From contig JAAMPI010000258.1 in assembly GCA_013054445.1 (NCBI GenBank), forward strand, positions 1-47,192: 47,192 bases of DNA. The letters are read 5' to 3'. This stretch comes from Cudoniella acicularis (lineage: Eukaryota; Ascomycota; Leotiomycetes; Helotiales; Helotiaceae). Position 1 is the first letter of the stretch; the number at the start of each line of letters is the position of its first letter. This document shows, piece after piece, positions 12,574 through 23,451 of this stretch. The notes below the pieces were generated by a model, which was given only the letters and a program-made list of their open reading frames with translations, was not told the origin of the DNA and did not search any database. The position numbers and the translations under genes are program-made.

Positions 12574-13794
12574 GTTAAAATAAATCTGCTTCTGTGAGTC
12601 ATTATTTGATTATAGGGCATCTTTTTATGTTGATTCTTCAAGTGTCAGCATTTTTCACTTAGTGGTTTTTTAATCAATTTCAAATATCTTGTGTAACCTC
12701 ACACAACAGAGCGTGGATTGAATCACGGAGAATTAGCAGCGACTTTTCTCTCTACCAGCCAAGTCTTAGCAAATAAAGCACGACCATTCGTCCTTAAAAA
12801 TCACGAGCCAGCATATTGAAAATGATTAATGGAGAAGGTGGACTACGTCCAAGTTCTAAAACTGATGGATCCCGAATAGCGATTTCAGACCCTTGGTCTC
12901 TGGAATCCGGAAGCCCCAGGTCGTGGTCCAACCAATGCAGCAAGCTTTTTGAGCAGCCCTCCCGACAGCATTGGTGGCCAGTCTTGCAAGCAGCAAGACA
13001 AGTCATTATGTCTGGAAATTGCGAGCCTGCGTGAAGTTGTTGGGGGTCTTTCGACTCTTGTAATGGATGGTCCAAGCTGGCTGCAAATTGCAATCTCTTA
13101 AATTTTGCATAATCTTTAAAATCAAAGCTTCTACCATGCTATAGAAACTATAAAGGCTCTCATTTGTCCCCTTCTCTTGAAGTCTGGTGACGCCGTTACT
13201 TTTAGGAAGTGGAGTGATGAGGTTGAATTAAACGAGGATAGAAGGTGGCAATAGGGGCTGCTAAGGCTGCGGCTACTAATACTTGAAATAAAAGTGGGTG
13301 AGTAACACGTCTGAATTATTTTCTCTTTAAATGTTGGAAACAGACTGCCTAGATACTTTTTATTTTCCGGATTCGCGTTGATTTGATGGTGGATTTCTGG
13401 AAATCAATAAAGTATGATTTTGCTCCAAGAACAGAAGTTCTTCCCTTTGTGGCACTTTCCCTCTGTCTTTCTCTCGGAACGCGACTTCCATTTTCTGTTC
13501 AAGGTTCCTTTTCTTTCTGGCAATCTTTCGACTCTAGCTGCCCTGTGTGAACTCTAGAACAAAAAAAAATGAGGAGATGCAGCCTGTGTCGCCATCACGT
13601 AAAGGAGCGGGGAAGTCACAACTGCCAGCTTTTTTGAGGGTGAGACACCCTAAGTCGCACAAAATACTTGAAACATAGTAAACGGCCACGAAATGAAGAT
13701 GACAACACTCGGTTAATGAATATAAAGCGAAATGCTAGATTATGTGAAATTTCTCATCAACAGTAATAATATCTCATAGTAGCAGAGATATTTG

Positions 13795-13817
13795 AAGTGT
13801 TTTGTGAGATTTTGCGA
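13795..13817 (+). repeat. Dispersed short repeat, copy 4
   Basis: Begins AAGTGTTTTGTG and continues AGATTTTGCGA. Compared with the copy at 10973 the two core differences are both C-to-T. It is preceded by TTTG as in copy 3. Confidence 0.5.
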
Positions 13818-14108
13818 CCCGAGCGCCTTGCGGTCGAAGTTATTGTCTTTGTTTGTGTGAATGAGTTCTTAGCTTGAATATCAAGATACTATTTCAAATA
13901 CCATTCTGTAAGACTGCTAAAATCTGTTGAGGAAGCGATTCCAGGTCACGTGCTCAGGGGTCTTACCCGAAGGATTCTAAGGAAGTGGCTATGATGATTA
14001 TGCCTTTAGATCCTACGGTGTCATCGATCATGCGGACCAAGGCATAAGCTATTACTGTAGTTTATGCGTAGGAAGATGAGCAGGAACCTCGGTAGCATGT
14101 GGGCACTG

Positions 14109-14139
14109 GGAGCCTATATATATAGGACACAGCTCCCAC
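14109..14139. repeat. Inverted repeat around a TATATATA core
   Basis: GGGAGC at 14109 pairs with GCTCCC at about 14132-14137. Between them lies the self-complementary CCTATATATATAGG. It sits about 370 bp before the start codon at 14506, so a promoter element or a cruciform-prone repeat are both possible. Confidence 0.4.
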
Positions 14140-14229
14140 CAAAAGCTGTTCTGTAGACTAGATAAGACAAGACTTGCAATTCACACTCTTTTAGCAACCC
14201 AACTTCACTTCCATATATCCTCAGTCGCA

Positions 14230-14252
14230 ACAAAATCCCTACGGGATTTTGT
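14230..14252. repeat. Perfect hairpin, 10-bp stem, 3-nt loop
   Basis: ACAAAATCCC, loop TAC, GGGATTTTGT: perfectly paired arms. It lies about 250 bp upstream of the small gene at 14506. No T-tract follows and fungal Pol II does not use such terminators, so its role is unknown. Confidence 0.5.
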
Positions 14253-14505
14253 GTGGGCTCGCAGAAATTTCAAAGGCGCCAGTCGGATCTGACTGTTCTG
14301 AGACATGCGAAATATCTTAAGAATTACTGCTTGCTTCGGAACAGCACCAACTTACTATTTTTTTATCAAGAACAGATAATTCTGTTAGCGAAAAGCTTTT
14401 CTTAGAAGTTTATAAAAGCAGGAGGAAAAATATGCTTATTTCTTTTCATCCTAGAAAACCAATTCTCATCAAAATTGAACTGCGCATCCAGCACACATAC
14501 CAACC

Positions 14506-14955
14506 ATGTCAAACCCAAACCCAAACAACCAAGACGCAGAGGAAACCCCTGTCAGCACAGAAATTGAGGGCGTAGAATCTATAGAATCTACAGCGCCAAC
14601 CAAAGTTACTCGACAGAGTCGACTAGGTGAGATCCTGTATCTCGCTCCGGAGCTTAGAATGATGATTTTCCCACACTCGTTCCGCTGGATGAGATTCTTC
14701 GAGGAACCAGCACTACTCCAAGCTGTACCAGGAAACCTGTCCCTTGAAGAGGAAGTCCAGGAGGCCTATGAAAAGTCCACCGTGACTGTCACGGCAACTA
14801 ATGATGCCTGGTTCAGGAGCCTTAAAATGCTAGAGATACTAAAATCCAGGCATATCACGCTGGCTGAAGGCCCCAAGGACCCGTCTAACGTACTCAGGTC
14901 TCCACGCGGACCAGTGTTGAGGAGTGCCAGAGCAACAGCTGCTACAATCGCTTGA
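14506..14955 (+). CDS. Hypothetical protein, F-box-like fungal family (relative of 11193-12002)
   Basis: Single-exon frame of 149 aa. The first 40 residues are acidic and Pro/Asn-rich. Then comes ILYLAPELRMMIFPHSF, which aligns with VPPELRVDIFLYVL in the pseudogene at 11193-12002, followed by a shared EEPALLQA/LPALILA block and LKMLEILKSRHITL. It therefore belongs to the same unrecognised family, expanded in some plant-associated moulds (family knowledge; membership inferred). It is about 90 residues shorter than its relative and lacks the C-terminal Cys patch, so it may be truncated; the last 30 residues (Arg/Ala-rich) look non-homologous. The start context CAACCATGTC is reasonable. AT-rich sequence begins right after it. 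Confidence 0.55.
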   Translation: MSNPNPNNQDAEETPVSTEIEGVESIESTAPTKVTRQSRLGEILYLAPELRMMIFPHSFRWMRFFEEPALLQAVPGNLSLEEEVQEAYEKSTVTVTATNDAWFRSLKMLEILKSRHITLAEGPKDPSNVLRSPRGPVLRSARATAATIA

Positions 14956-15324
14956 AAAACCGGCTTCCCCTCTAAACTGCGGTTAGAATTTTTCTTTCTC
15001 CCCTTCGAGCAAGATTTTTAACTCTGGCTAGCCAAAATAAGCTAGTATATCGCAAGGATTTTATAAATAGATCTTCTATAACCTTCTAGAAAGGTAAATC
15101 TTTATAATAGTTTTTAATAATAAGTATAAGTCCTGTATATTAGTAAGTCATCAGGATTAGGTAGCTAGAAGAGTTAAAGTAAGGCTTCTAGAATGTTCTA
15201 GGTTAAATTATCTTATATTTTTTTTAGACATTACCTGATAGTAGTATTTGATATTTAAAAGATAATATATAAACTTTAGCTCCCTTAAGACTATCTCTAT
15301 TAAAGTTATTAAAATATATATAAT
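14956..15324. other. AT-rich tract between two accessory genes
   Basis: From about 15005 to 15350 the sequence is strongly A+T rich and full of TATA, TTAA and CTAG words. No coding frame or intact repeat is visible. This composition resembles sequence degraded by repeat-induced point mutation, as in old transposon remnants, but no source element can be recognised. Confidence 0.5.
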
Positions 15325-17374
15325 TTAAGGTAAATAATCAATTAATATACTTGCGTGGGAACTTGACGATAGCGGCGTCCGACCACCTTCATCCTCCGAG
15401 TCGGCCTCGACCTTACCTGTGTCGAGTAACAGCTTAACAATTGCCTCGTGCCCCTTATTAGCTGCTAGCCAGAGCGGCGTCCGACCACCTTCATCCTTCG
15501 AGTCGGCCTTGACCTTACCTGTGTCGAGTAGCAGCTTAACGATAGCCTCGTGCCCGTTAGAGGCTGCCCACCAGAGCGGCGTCCGACCAGATTGACTATC
15601 CTTTAAGTTTAGATCTGTATTACCTTTCTTAAGTAGTAAGTCTACTACTGTATCGTACCCGTTCCCTGCGGCCCACGATAGCGGCGTCCGACCGTGTTTG
15701 CCTTTCGGCAAATGTAGATGCTCTTGCCCAAACGCTACCTCATAGCCTTCTATTGCTTCTCGAAGACTCTCTTCTGCCTCTTCATACTCTTCTAAGTCAT
15801 CTAATATCATTACAACGTTCCATATTCTGGTTGCTTTATCTAAATGACCTCTTAACTCTGTCTCTGAATGTTCTGACATCCAATTATTTATTCGTACGAA
15901 GGTTTCGTATTCTTGATGATCTTGTACCTTTTCGAGGGAATCTTCCCAGGTCCAGATAAGCAGAAAATCTCGCGGAAAGACTGTTATTGATCGTAAAAGC
16001 TTTGACCATTCGATATCTCCACTGCCAGTTGGTTTACTCGCTAGAGCAACTGTAATTCTAATAACAGTAAAGTAATCGTGGCATCGTCGAATAATTATTG
16101 GCATCTGAGCTCCCTGTAGAAGGCAGACGATATCACCCTTGCGGACGTGTTTCGCCGAAGCCTGGAGAGTCCAGAGAGCTTGCCATTTCCTCTGACATCC
16201 TAGGTGCTCTGGCATATTCTTGAAAATGACATTCACCTTGTGTCTGTCATCGCTTTCTGCTGACAGTACCTGGCCAAGAACACAACCCCTACTCTTAATT
16301 ATCGCCCGCTCCTCCTTATCACCCCAAGTCTTTACATATACTTGTTTAGAGAGCACGAACTTAACAAGATTCTTGAAGAGCTCTTCCCATGGAACCTTGT
16401 AGTCAGGCAACAAGTCGGCTGTGCTAAGGTCATCAGAGCTCATACCGAGCAAAGCATACACCTTATCGACGACCTCGGTGGCCTTGTGGGTATGGAACAT
16501 ATCTACCAGCTCGCCTAGAGGGCGTATATCAAGAGAAGCCCTGCCTAACGAACTCGTTGTATGTTTTGGCCGGAAGATTGCTCCTTTTATCAGGTAGGTT
16601 ATTGAACGGATTAAAGTCTCCAAGTCTGGGTAGGCTTCGTAGAAACGGCTTACACCTAAGCAGAAGGCGTACCCATCAATCTCTGTAGAACCACACATCA
16701 TAAGGATATGACGAGCTGCAGCAACTTCCTGAAGTACCTAGATGGATCTATTAGTTATTTCTGCGCGTAGTGTCGAGCGTCTCCTTGCCTACCCAAATGC
16801 GCTGAAACCATGGTCGTTTAACCAACGCCAAAATTGCTTGCTGGATTGTTCTGTCGTTCAAAGAATCCAGAGACTCATTTTCTGCAGCAATGCGTACTAT
16901 TTCTAATAGCGCTTTCTCGCTACTATCTGCCGTCTCTCCAAGCCAAACAAGTACACGGGTTGCTTTGCTGTAGATCCTCGCCATCAGCTGAACTTGTTGA
17001 CCCCGTTCCTCTTTGTTTTCTTGGTTGATGCAAATAGCATCTATCCACAGAATTCGATCAAAAGAGCGATCTCGAAGGCGTAATAGCGCCGCGTAAAGGT
17101 TTTCCGTAATGGCCAAGTTTTGCCTGTCAATCGAGATGGAACGAGGCTTGTCTGAACCGCCCCATGTATACGATAAAGCCTCGTACAGATGATGAGTTCC
17201 TTTGTCCGGATCCTGTAGATTGTACTCGAAAAGCTTGCATCTTATTTCGGTCCTGCTCTCGTTTTTATGTGGCATTAGGCAAAGTAAGCGAAAACTGTCA
17301 GGCTCTAGCGAAAGCGGGGAATAATGGTACTGAGGAAGAGAAGACATTGAAGGACTTCGAGGAATAAACTTCAA
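15325..17374 (-). CDS. HET-domain protein with C-terminal ankyrin repeats
   Basis: Exons 17374-16793 and 16737-15325 with a 55-bp intron (donor GTAGGC, acceptor CATCTAG), 664 aa. The HET domain is clear: YEALSYTWGG near residue 66, then LWIDAICINQENKEERGQQV and ATRVLVWLGE. After the splice come WVLQEVAAARHI and MSSDD. HET proteins act in heterokaryon incompatibility and probably fungal innate immunity. Around residue 500, LDDLEEYEEAEESLREAIEGYEVAFG resembles a single tetratricopeptide unit. Then come four ankyrin units starting GRTPL. Two are nearly identical, with a 34-residue (102 nt) period against the usual 33, and the last is broken off (GRTPLSSSSHASILIDYLP). Start choice: the first ATG gives MKFIPRSP; a second Met at residue 10 is possible. 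AT-rich sequence borders the 3' end. Confidence 0.85.
15371..15700 (-). repeat. Ankyrin-coding tandem repeat, 102-105 bp units
   Basis: The word AGCGGCGTCCGACCA or its close match recurs at 15371, 15473, 15575 and 15680, spacings 102, 102 and 105 bp. The first two units differ mainly by C/T and A/G changes. It lies inside the HET-ankyrin gene. Confidence 0.75.
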
Positions 17375-18364
17375 GCTCAGTTGCTATTAGCCACACGCGA
17401 GGCCTCGTTGAAGAAGGTAGTTGCGGAAATTTGAACTTGTGCACGTTGGACAATTCTAAGGGATGTTAGAATAAGCCCACTTTCTCGCAGCTGTGTTGCG
17501 GCTTCGTTGCGGCTGTGTGGATCCATGCAACACACTAACCGCTTCTGGCTAGCTGAGTGTCAAGGATCCCTGTTCGAGAGGAGTTGTAGGGGAAGCCGGT
17601 TTTGCAAGCGACTGTAATAACTTCGAGTCGGATTTTTATGATGTGTCAACGGATCCTAGGACATGGCAAACGTTACAACCAAGCTCCAGTGCTTTATTAT
17701 GGCTGGCTGGAGCTTCAGCAGTGCTTCAGCGTGTCGCCGTGAAGTGGTGCCCACGAAGACTAGCCCAACAACTGGAGTACAGCAATAGGGAGTATTGTAT
17801 TGAAAGGTTGAGTAAGGTCCTTGGTGTTGATGGGAGACTGGAGACAACGAATCCTGATGACGAACCAGAGGTCTGGGTTTGGGAGTGTGCGGATGGGAGT
17901 CGCCTGCTGTTGAGCGAAGGTCTTTTATTTTGTGGCTTGTGAGAAGCACACTAAGATGATACACCCAAGACGTCAGCACAGATTTCTAGATCTCGTGCTT
18001 CAACAGCAATTTCCTCCAATCCATATGTAGACGATTTACTGCTTCAAGTTGTCCGAACAAAAACTCTCCGCACTAAGCAGTGTGGCGATTTTCTCGATTT
18101 TCCTTAAATAAATAAATGATAAAGCTTTTATCACAATCAAGTTCTACCTTAACAATACCGTCGTGAAACGTAAAACGAATGATCTGAATTGATCGCAAGT
18201 TTTTCAAATGCGATACTAACCAACCCGACAGTGCGAACATGAGAGACGTAAGCAGGATTTAAGAAGTCCATCACAGATCCACGAAAATGAAGGCCACTCT
18301 ACCAAAAAGGGAACTTTTGAGGGTATCATTTTCGGTTTTATGATCTACTTACAATATAACAGAT
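17375..18364. other. Intergenic region, no supported gene
   Basis: About 1 kb between two minus-strand genes. Overlapping open frames at 17643-17979 (99-107 codons on both strands) have no recognisable domain. The part next to 17375 should hold the promoter of the HET gene. Confidence 0.5.
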
Positions 18365-19323
18365 CTAACCATCCTCATCCTCGACTTCCTCCATCATGAC
18401 CGCACGAGAAGTCGACTGGCCTGCACTCGTCTCCTCCGTTTCTATTTGGCCAGCACTTCCCTTCTTCCCAGTTCCCATATACCCTGCCCTTTCCAAAATG
18501 TCTGCCTCTTCCGGCTCTACCAAGCCACCCACCCCTCTCGACTTATCCAGTTTCGCCCTGACAGCAACCGGCACAAAACTCACAGCTTCTTTTCTTAGGT
18601 CCCTCACAACAGGTTTCGCCTCATATACAGTCTTCGCCTCCATAACTGGCGCCTTTTCAGCATTTTGTCCTTGTGATCTATCACCCAACCTGCTATTCTC
18701 CCCCAAAGGCGTATTATTCGCATTCGTGCCCCTTCCACCCTGTTGCTGCGCATGTCCCATCCGCTCTCTTCTTTTCTGATACCACCTATCCAACACCTCC
18801 TTCGGAATCGGCGGCGGCGTATCGCGAGGCATCGGTATGGCCTTCACATCTTCAGGAACCTCTTCCTCTCCCGAACTCCCCCCCTCATCATCCCTTCTCC
18901 TCTTCCCTAGAGCCCCGCCGCTCTCCCTCCAAAGCCTCCCCTATTATCTCTTTCCCCTCTCTCACCATGGTGACCAGAGCTAAATTTCGGCGCTGAATCT
19001 CCTAACGCTTCACGCGCTCTCTTCACGGCCTTGATATCTTTTTCTAGGCCTTCTAGCACGCTCTTTTCATGGCTGGTGAGTTTGCCGCCAGAGGTCTCGA
19101 TGGCTTTTAATTCGTCGAGTTGTTTTTGGAGGCGGTCGGGGTTGCGCCGTGCGAGCTTCTCGTTGCGTCGTGATTGCTGTTCTGCTTTGCCTGTGGAGAA
19201 AGAAATGGTTAGAACAACGAGAAATTGAATTCTTTGAGGGAAAATCTTGCCTTTCTTTATTGCTTTGGCCTTTTCAGCCTTGCGCTGGGCTTGCGCGGGG
19301 TTGATAGATTTTTCTTTGGGCAT
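18365..19323 (-). CDS. Wbp11-domain (WW-binding protein 11 type) splicing factor
   Basis: Exons 19323-19251, 19190-18966 and 18906-18365, 279 aa. The N-terminus MPKEKSINPAQAQRKAEKAK and KKGKAEQQSRRNEKLARRNP are hallmarks of the Wbp11 domain, found in nuclear pre-mRNA splicing factors. It is followed by a helical KLTSHEKSVLEGLEKDIKAV segment. Intron 1 (60 bp) starts with GCAAGA, not GT; CTAAC, a pyrimidine tract and CACAG are in place, and only removal restores the family segment KKGKAEQQ. Because 60 is a multiple of 3 the frame also stays open if it is retained. Intron 2 (59 bp, GTGAGA..CTCTAG) avoids a stop and restores frame before KRRRDDEGG. The alternative there is a missing G in the run near 18914. 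The C-terminal half has PMPRDTPPPIP, a Pro-rich WW-ligand-like motif. Confidence 0.8.
19191..19250 (-). other. Probable GC-AG intron in the Wbp11-type gene
   Basis: The donor reads AAAG/GCAAGA on the minus strand, the usual context of rare GC-AG introns. The branch sequence TTCTAAC and acceptor CCACAG are normal. Skipping it joins ..IKKG and KAEQQ.. exactly as in the family. Confidence 0.75.
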
Positions 19324-19639
19324 TGTTGATGTGGTTGTTGGGTGTATTTTGGGGAGGTTGTCGGAGCCTCTCAGAAGCTGAGAGGAGCTTTTGGTGGAGT
19401 TGAAAGATTCTGCCGCGGTGTTAACAAACTTGCTCACCGCCTTTTAATTACAACAACCTCTGCAGGTTTCGGTACTTCATTGGCAAGCTCACAATTATCT
19501 TTCAATTTGAATCGTAATAAACAAAAGTATTCATTCAAGAATTTTCAGGAATCTGAATTGTTATTACTAAGCCCCTTTTCGTTTTTGATAAAGTACAATT
19601 TATTTTGAGCTGTTGACTAGCATGAACCCTCTTACTACC

Positions 19640-21629
19640 TTAGACTTTCTCCACACCGCTGACCTCTTTCTCCCCAACGACCTTATGATTCTTCTGATGC
19701 AAAGTCGTAGCAACCTCACCCGTCATCTTGTCATCCACGTTTGGACTCCAGAAACTCTGATCGATATTAGTCACAATCTCACAACCCCAATTCGAACAGG
19801 ACTTACAATAACAATAGCCAACCCCGAAAACGCCAGACTCGTCAAGAAAACCGTCTTATACGCACTAGCATTAGCCTCCTTATAAGCCCTCACACCCACC
19901 AGCTCAATCGAATCCGTCAGGCCTGGAATAGCGGTGAAATTCCCCGTCGTGAACCCACCCAAGAAAGCAGTTACACTACTCGCTGGTAAACCCGCCGCGA
20001 CAATAGCAGGAGGAACCATCTCTGGAATTGTCTGCGCTAGTTTATTTGTGAGAACAGCGATGTAAACAGAAGAGCATACGGTGGAAATGGCAGAGCGGAT
20101 TGACCCAGCCATGCCTACGGCGGTGCCAATTTCCTGCTGGTCCTCGACTTCAATGCCTGCGTTTGCCAGACAGACAGTTTCGTTCCAGCCGATGAAGAAG
20201 CAACCTAGGGCCATGAGGACAATAGCGCGGTCTTTGGTGTCGGGGGTGCAGGATGCCATGGCGGCGAGGAGGGAGCCGCCAACTGTGAGTACGAAGATGC
20301 ATTGTAGTTTTGTTTTGCCGATGGGGACGGCAAGGACACCCCCGATGATCTGACCTGCGACTATGAGAGTTCCCGAAATGCAGTTCAGCCAACCCGAGTA
20401 CATCGATGCGCCGGAGTCGGTGGTATAGAGAACGGCCACCATTGAAGGCCAGATAATTGCCATTGCGTAATAGACACTTCTTGGATTAGCATCAATTCTT
20501 TTACGCGCGGAATGGTAAAGGGAAAGTGTAAAGCATACCTAGCGCCTAAAGCAAGCAGCAGACAACTTGCAACCCAAGCAAAGTTTTTGAATAAATGCAT
20601 AGGTAGAAGAGGCTCTTTCAATGGCATGAATATCTCCCACAAGAAGAATGCAATCAAGCATAAACTTCCAACCACAATGGTTCCAATCACATGTCCGCTC
20701 TTCCACGCATATAAGCTTCCTCCCCAGCTCAAACCCATAACGAATAAGAGAAGTCCAGCGGTGAAGAGGAGACAGCCGATAAAATCAAAGTCTTTGAGGA
20801 CTTGCATCTTACTTCGGCTCTTGTACTTCATGTTGAAGGTGGGTGGATGGTAGAAGAAGAAGTAGAGTGTGCATGAGAGAGCATTGATGATGATCATCAA
20901 GTAATAGCACCATCTCCATCCGGCGCTGGTATAGAGAATGAAGGCTTTTGAGATGGCTGGTCCGAGACCAGAGATAGGTAGACTCCATATATAAAGCCAG
21001 GCATTGGTGAGGAAGCGATACTTCATAGGTACGAGCTCGTTGGAAACGAAGGAGAAGGAAAGTTGTGTAGAAGCTGCGAGACCGATAAGTGTCGTTGCAC
21101 CAATCAGAGCTGGAATGGATTGTGCGGTTGCAGCAGCAATGTTGCCGATGAGTGCGAGAACACCTCCCAGAATAAAAAACCAGCGTCGTCTAGATAAAGG
21201 TTAATAAATCATCCATTTTCGTCAAAAGCAAGCTGGAATAACTACTTACCCAAACAGATCACTTAATCTCCCTACTAGAAGCAATCCCACCGCCAATGTA
21301 AGCGTATAGACCAACGAGACCCATGTAACATTTGCATCTGGCCCAATATCCGCATTGATGACACTTAATTCTGGCGCTGCCAGCGCGAACCCCCCTACAC
21401 CAGCGGAGAGTCCGAGACCTGTAGCGAACATCGTCCCAACGAAGAAAGGACTACGATAGTAGCCTTTTGGAAGGCTGGATTTGTCGCTTTGGAAGCCATG
21501 GAGGACATCATCTTCATTGGCGGCGTGTTTTTCCGACAATGCAGGTGAAGCATGGGCGTGTTCGTTTTCATGAATGTCAATATCCTTGGATTGGTCCCTC
21601 ATTTTGTCGAATTTTGGCTCTTTTCCCAA
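19640..21629 (-). CDS. MFS transporter, TRI12/siderophore-type efflux family
   Basis: Four exons: 21629-21250, 21189-20539, 20479-19807, 19756-19640, giving 606 aa. Introns of 60, 59 and 50 bp all have clear borders and keep frame; the last one contains TGACTAAT. The N-terminus is a long hydrophilic acidic/His-rich arm. The first membrane helices follow SPFFVGTMFATGLGLSAGVGGF. VGRLSDLFGRRWFFILGG is the major-facilitator loop 2-3 motif. NELVPMKYRFL, AGWRWCYYLMIIINAL and GWNETVCLANAGIEV match the fungal TRI12-type (trichothecene efflux pump) family, whose members export toxins or iron chelators; the substrate here is unknown. Roughly 12-14 hydrophobic segments are present. The short last exon gives a cytosolic tail ending GEKEVSGVEKV. 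An alternative start is Met10. Its neighbours are a zinc alcohol dehydrogenase and a serine hydrolase. Confidence 0.88.
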
Positions 21630-22283
21630 TATCCTGAAGATCCTAACTGAAAGAGGTAAGGGAAAGAAGAATAGGATAGAAAACCTGGGGTAAAAACTTT
21701 CGACCCAAGGTGCTGGAATTCGACCATATGTACTGTCTAGGTACGGAAACTTCTTGACCTTGATAGGAGATGAGGTCGAATAGAGAGCAAGACATGATTG
21801 GCTAAACTCGAGTCAAGAAATCATTCTCAGAAGTCAAGAGGAAGCTACTTCCTCGCTTCCCCGTGTTGTGGGGTTCCAACCATGCAGAACTCAAGCCGGA
21901 ATTCGTTAGCCGTGGAGATAGCCCTGAATTTTACAATGCGGGACCCTGCTTGGCACCCGAAAAGCGGGGTCTGGAGTTGTGGAGACGAGGGGTCCTGGCC
22001 CAGCTATCAAGCATGGAAGATGATTTGCCAGCCGGAAGCTGCGGAAAGTTGTTTTATGGGAGCGAGGTCTAGTTGATATAGAGAACAACATGATAGTGAT
22101 CTGGCACTTATTTGCTCCCTTGGAGGTTTATCGAACCGGTGATCCGGGATTATGATTTAAAATTCAGCTGATGCTTGAACATAAGACATTAAGAAACATG
22201 TGTATTGAATCATGCTGACAGCTTGCACACCCGCTTTTTGTTATTGGGGTTGAAAATGTCTGTGATTCTTACCGAATAACTAC
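21630..22283. other. Intergenic, promoter side of the transporter
   Basis: Between the transporter start and the end of the alcohol dehydrogenase gene, both on the minus strand. Overlapping short open frames around 21798-22091 look spurious. No repeat is seen. Confidence 0.5.
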
Positions 22284-23451
22284 TCAATCAAACTTGACTG
22301 CTAGTCTTCCCCGCGCCTTTCCGGCGTGCATTGTGTCAAGCATTTCTTGCATTTGATCAAGCTTGTAGAAAGTGACATGAGGCCTGATGTTGTGCTTCGC
22401 TGAAAACTCGATGCAAGGTCCCATTTTTTGAGGAATACTATTGCTAGCTCCCTTTACTCTGAACCTGCCCAAAGCAACTTCCAGAGCATTTATATTTACT
22501 CCCTTCTGGGGGATACCAACAATCATCATAACACCATCGAATCGCAATAAAGCCGGAGTCGAATCATAAGCTGCGACTGAATTTGTATAATTGACCGCAG
22601 CATGGCAGCCCCCACCAGTGATTTCCTTAACTTTTGTGATGTAATCTTTGCCGGTTTTGGGATTGAAGGTGTAGTCTGCTCCTGAATTTTTGGCTTCGTC
22701 CAGTTGCGAATCGACAAGATCAATGGCTACGACTTTATAACCCAGTTTCTTCGCGTATTGAATGCCTTCAAAGAGTTAGCTTTAATTAATGAACAGTCTT
22801 ACAATGTTAACTAACCAAGATGTCCCAAACCACCACATCCAATGATTGCCATCCATTCTCCGGGTTTTATCCCAGCTTCGGTTACACCCTGCCAGCTGGT
22901 GACGCCTGCGCAGAATAGTGGGGCCGCTTCATATATGTCCAAGCTATCTGGCAGAACGATGGCATTTCTCCAATGTGAAGTGACGTACTCTTGGAAGAAG
23001 CCATCTCGTCCAAATCCCGACATGACGGCTTTTCCATCTGCACACCAAGCATTATGAACCTGGCAGCCGGCACAGTCGTAGCAGACTTGCTCCGGACATA
23101 AAAACCCGATTTTGGCGCCAACTTTCAATGTAGGATTCGTACAGGTTTCTGGGACGCTCAAGATAATACCTGTGGCCTCGTGGCCAATAGTAATGGGTTT
23201 GCCATCGCCCAGCGTGATTCCTGCGTCATTGGGCTCGAACAACATAAGATCACTAAAGATATGCTTAGTTTATTGCTTAATGATTTGGGTATATATTTTT
23301 ACCTGTGACATAACGAAGCGGAAGCAACTTTGATGAGGAGTTGGTCTTTCGTTGGCGTAGGGAGAGGAACTTCGTTGATGGATAGAGAATTCGTCTTCGA
23401 AACGTACTGCGCCGCCTTCATCTTCTCGGGAAGATGGCCATTGGGAGCCAT
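22284..23451 (-). CDS. Zinc-containing alcohol dehydrogenase (MDR family)
   Basis: Exons 23451-23303, 23252-22816 and 22765-22284 with two 50-bp introns, 355 aa. This is a normal length for fungal medium-chain alcohol dehydrogenases. Visible family features are: CHSD and GHEATG (catalytic zinc Cys and His/Glu); the structural zinc cluster CYDCAGCQVHNAWC with C-x2-C-x2-C-x6-C spacing; APLFCAGVT (third catalytic ligand); and IGCGGLGHLG, the NAD(P)-binding turn. The acidic Asp in VVAIDLVDSQ at the end of the second strand suggests NAD preference (inference). It should oxidise alcohols or reduce aldehydes in the cytosol; the substrate is unknown. The start ATG gives MAPNGHLPEKMKAAQYV; the inner Met11 is possible. 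It diverges from the hydrolase at 24448 across about 1 kb. Confidence 0.9.

Larger units (their letters stand above)
12003..14505. other. Accessory intergenic region with short repeats
   Basis: No gene could be supported across 2.5 kb. Antiparallel open frames at 12794-13093 have no recognisable domain. The region carries two copies of the dispersed short repeat (12508-12573 and 13795-13817). It also has a TATA-containing inverted repeat near 14109-14139, and a perfect hairpin at 14230-14252. The last 350 bases should include the promoter of the gene at 14506. Confidence 0.55.

Noticed and set aside
12794..13093. Antiparallel frames of 72 and 99 codons
   Set aside because: A faint likeness to N-terminal parts of NACHT-type proteins in a third frame was not strong enough to call.
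17643..17979. Overlapping open frames on both strands
   Set aside because: Neither has a recognisable motif and neither can be extended by splicing.
21798..22091. Small open frames between transporter and dehydrogenase
   Set aside because: Overlap each other on both strands and resemble no protein.
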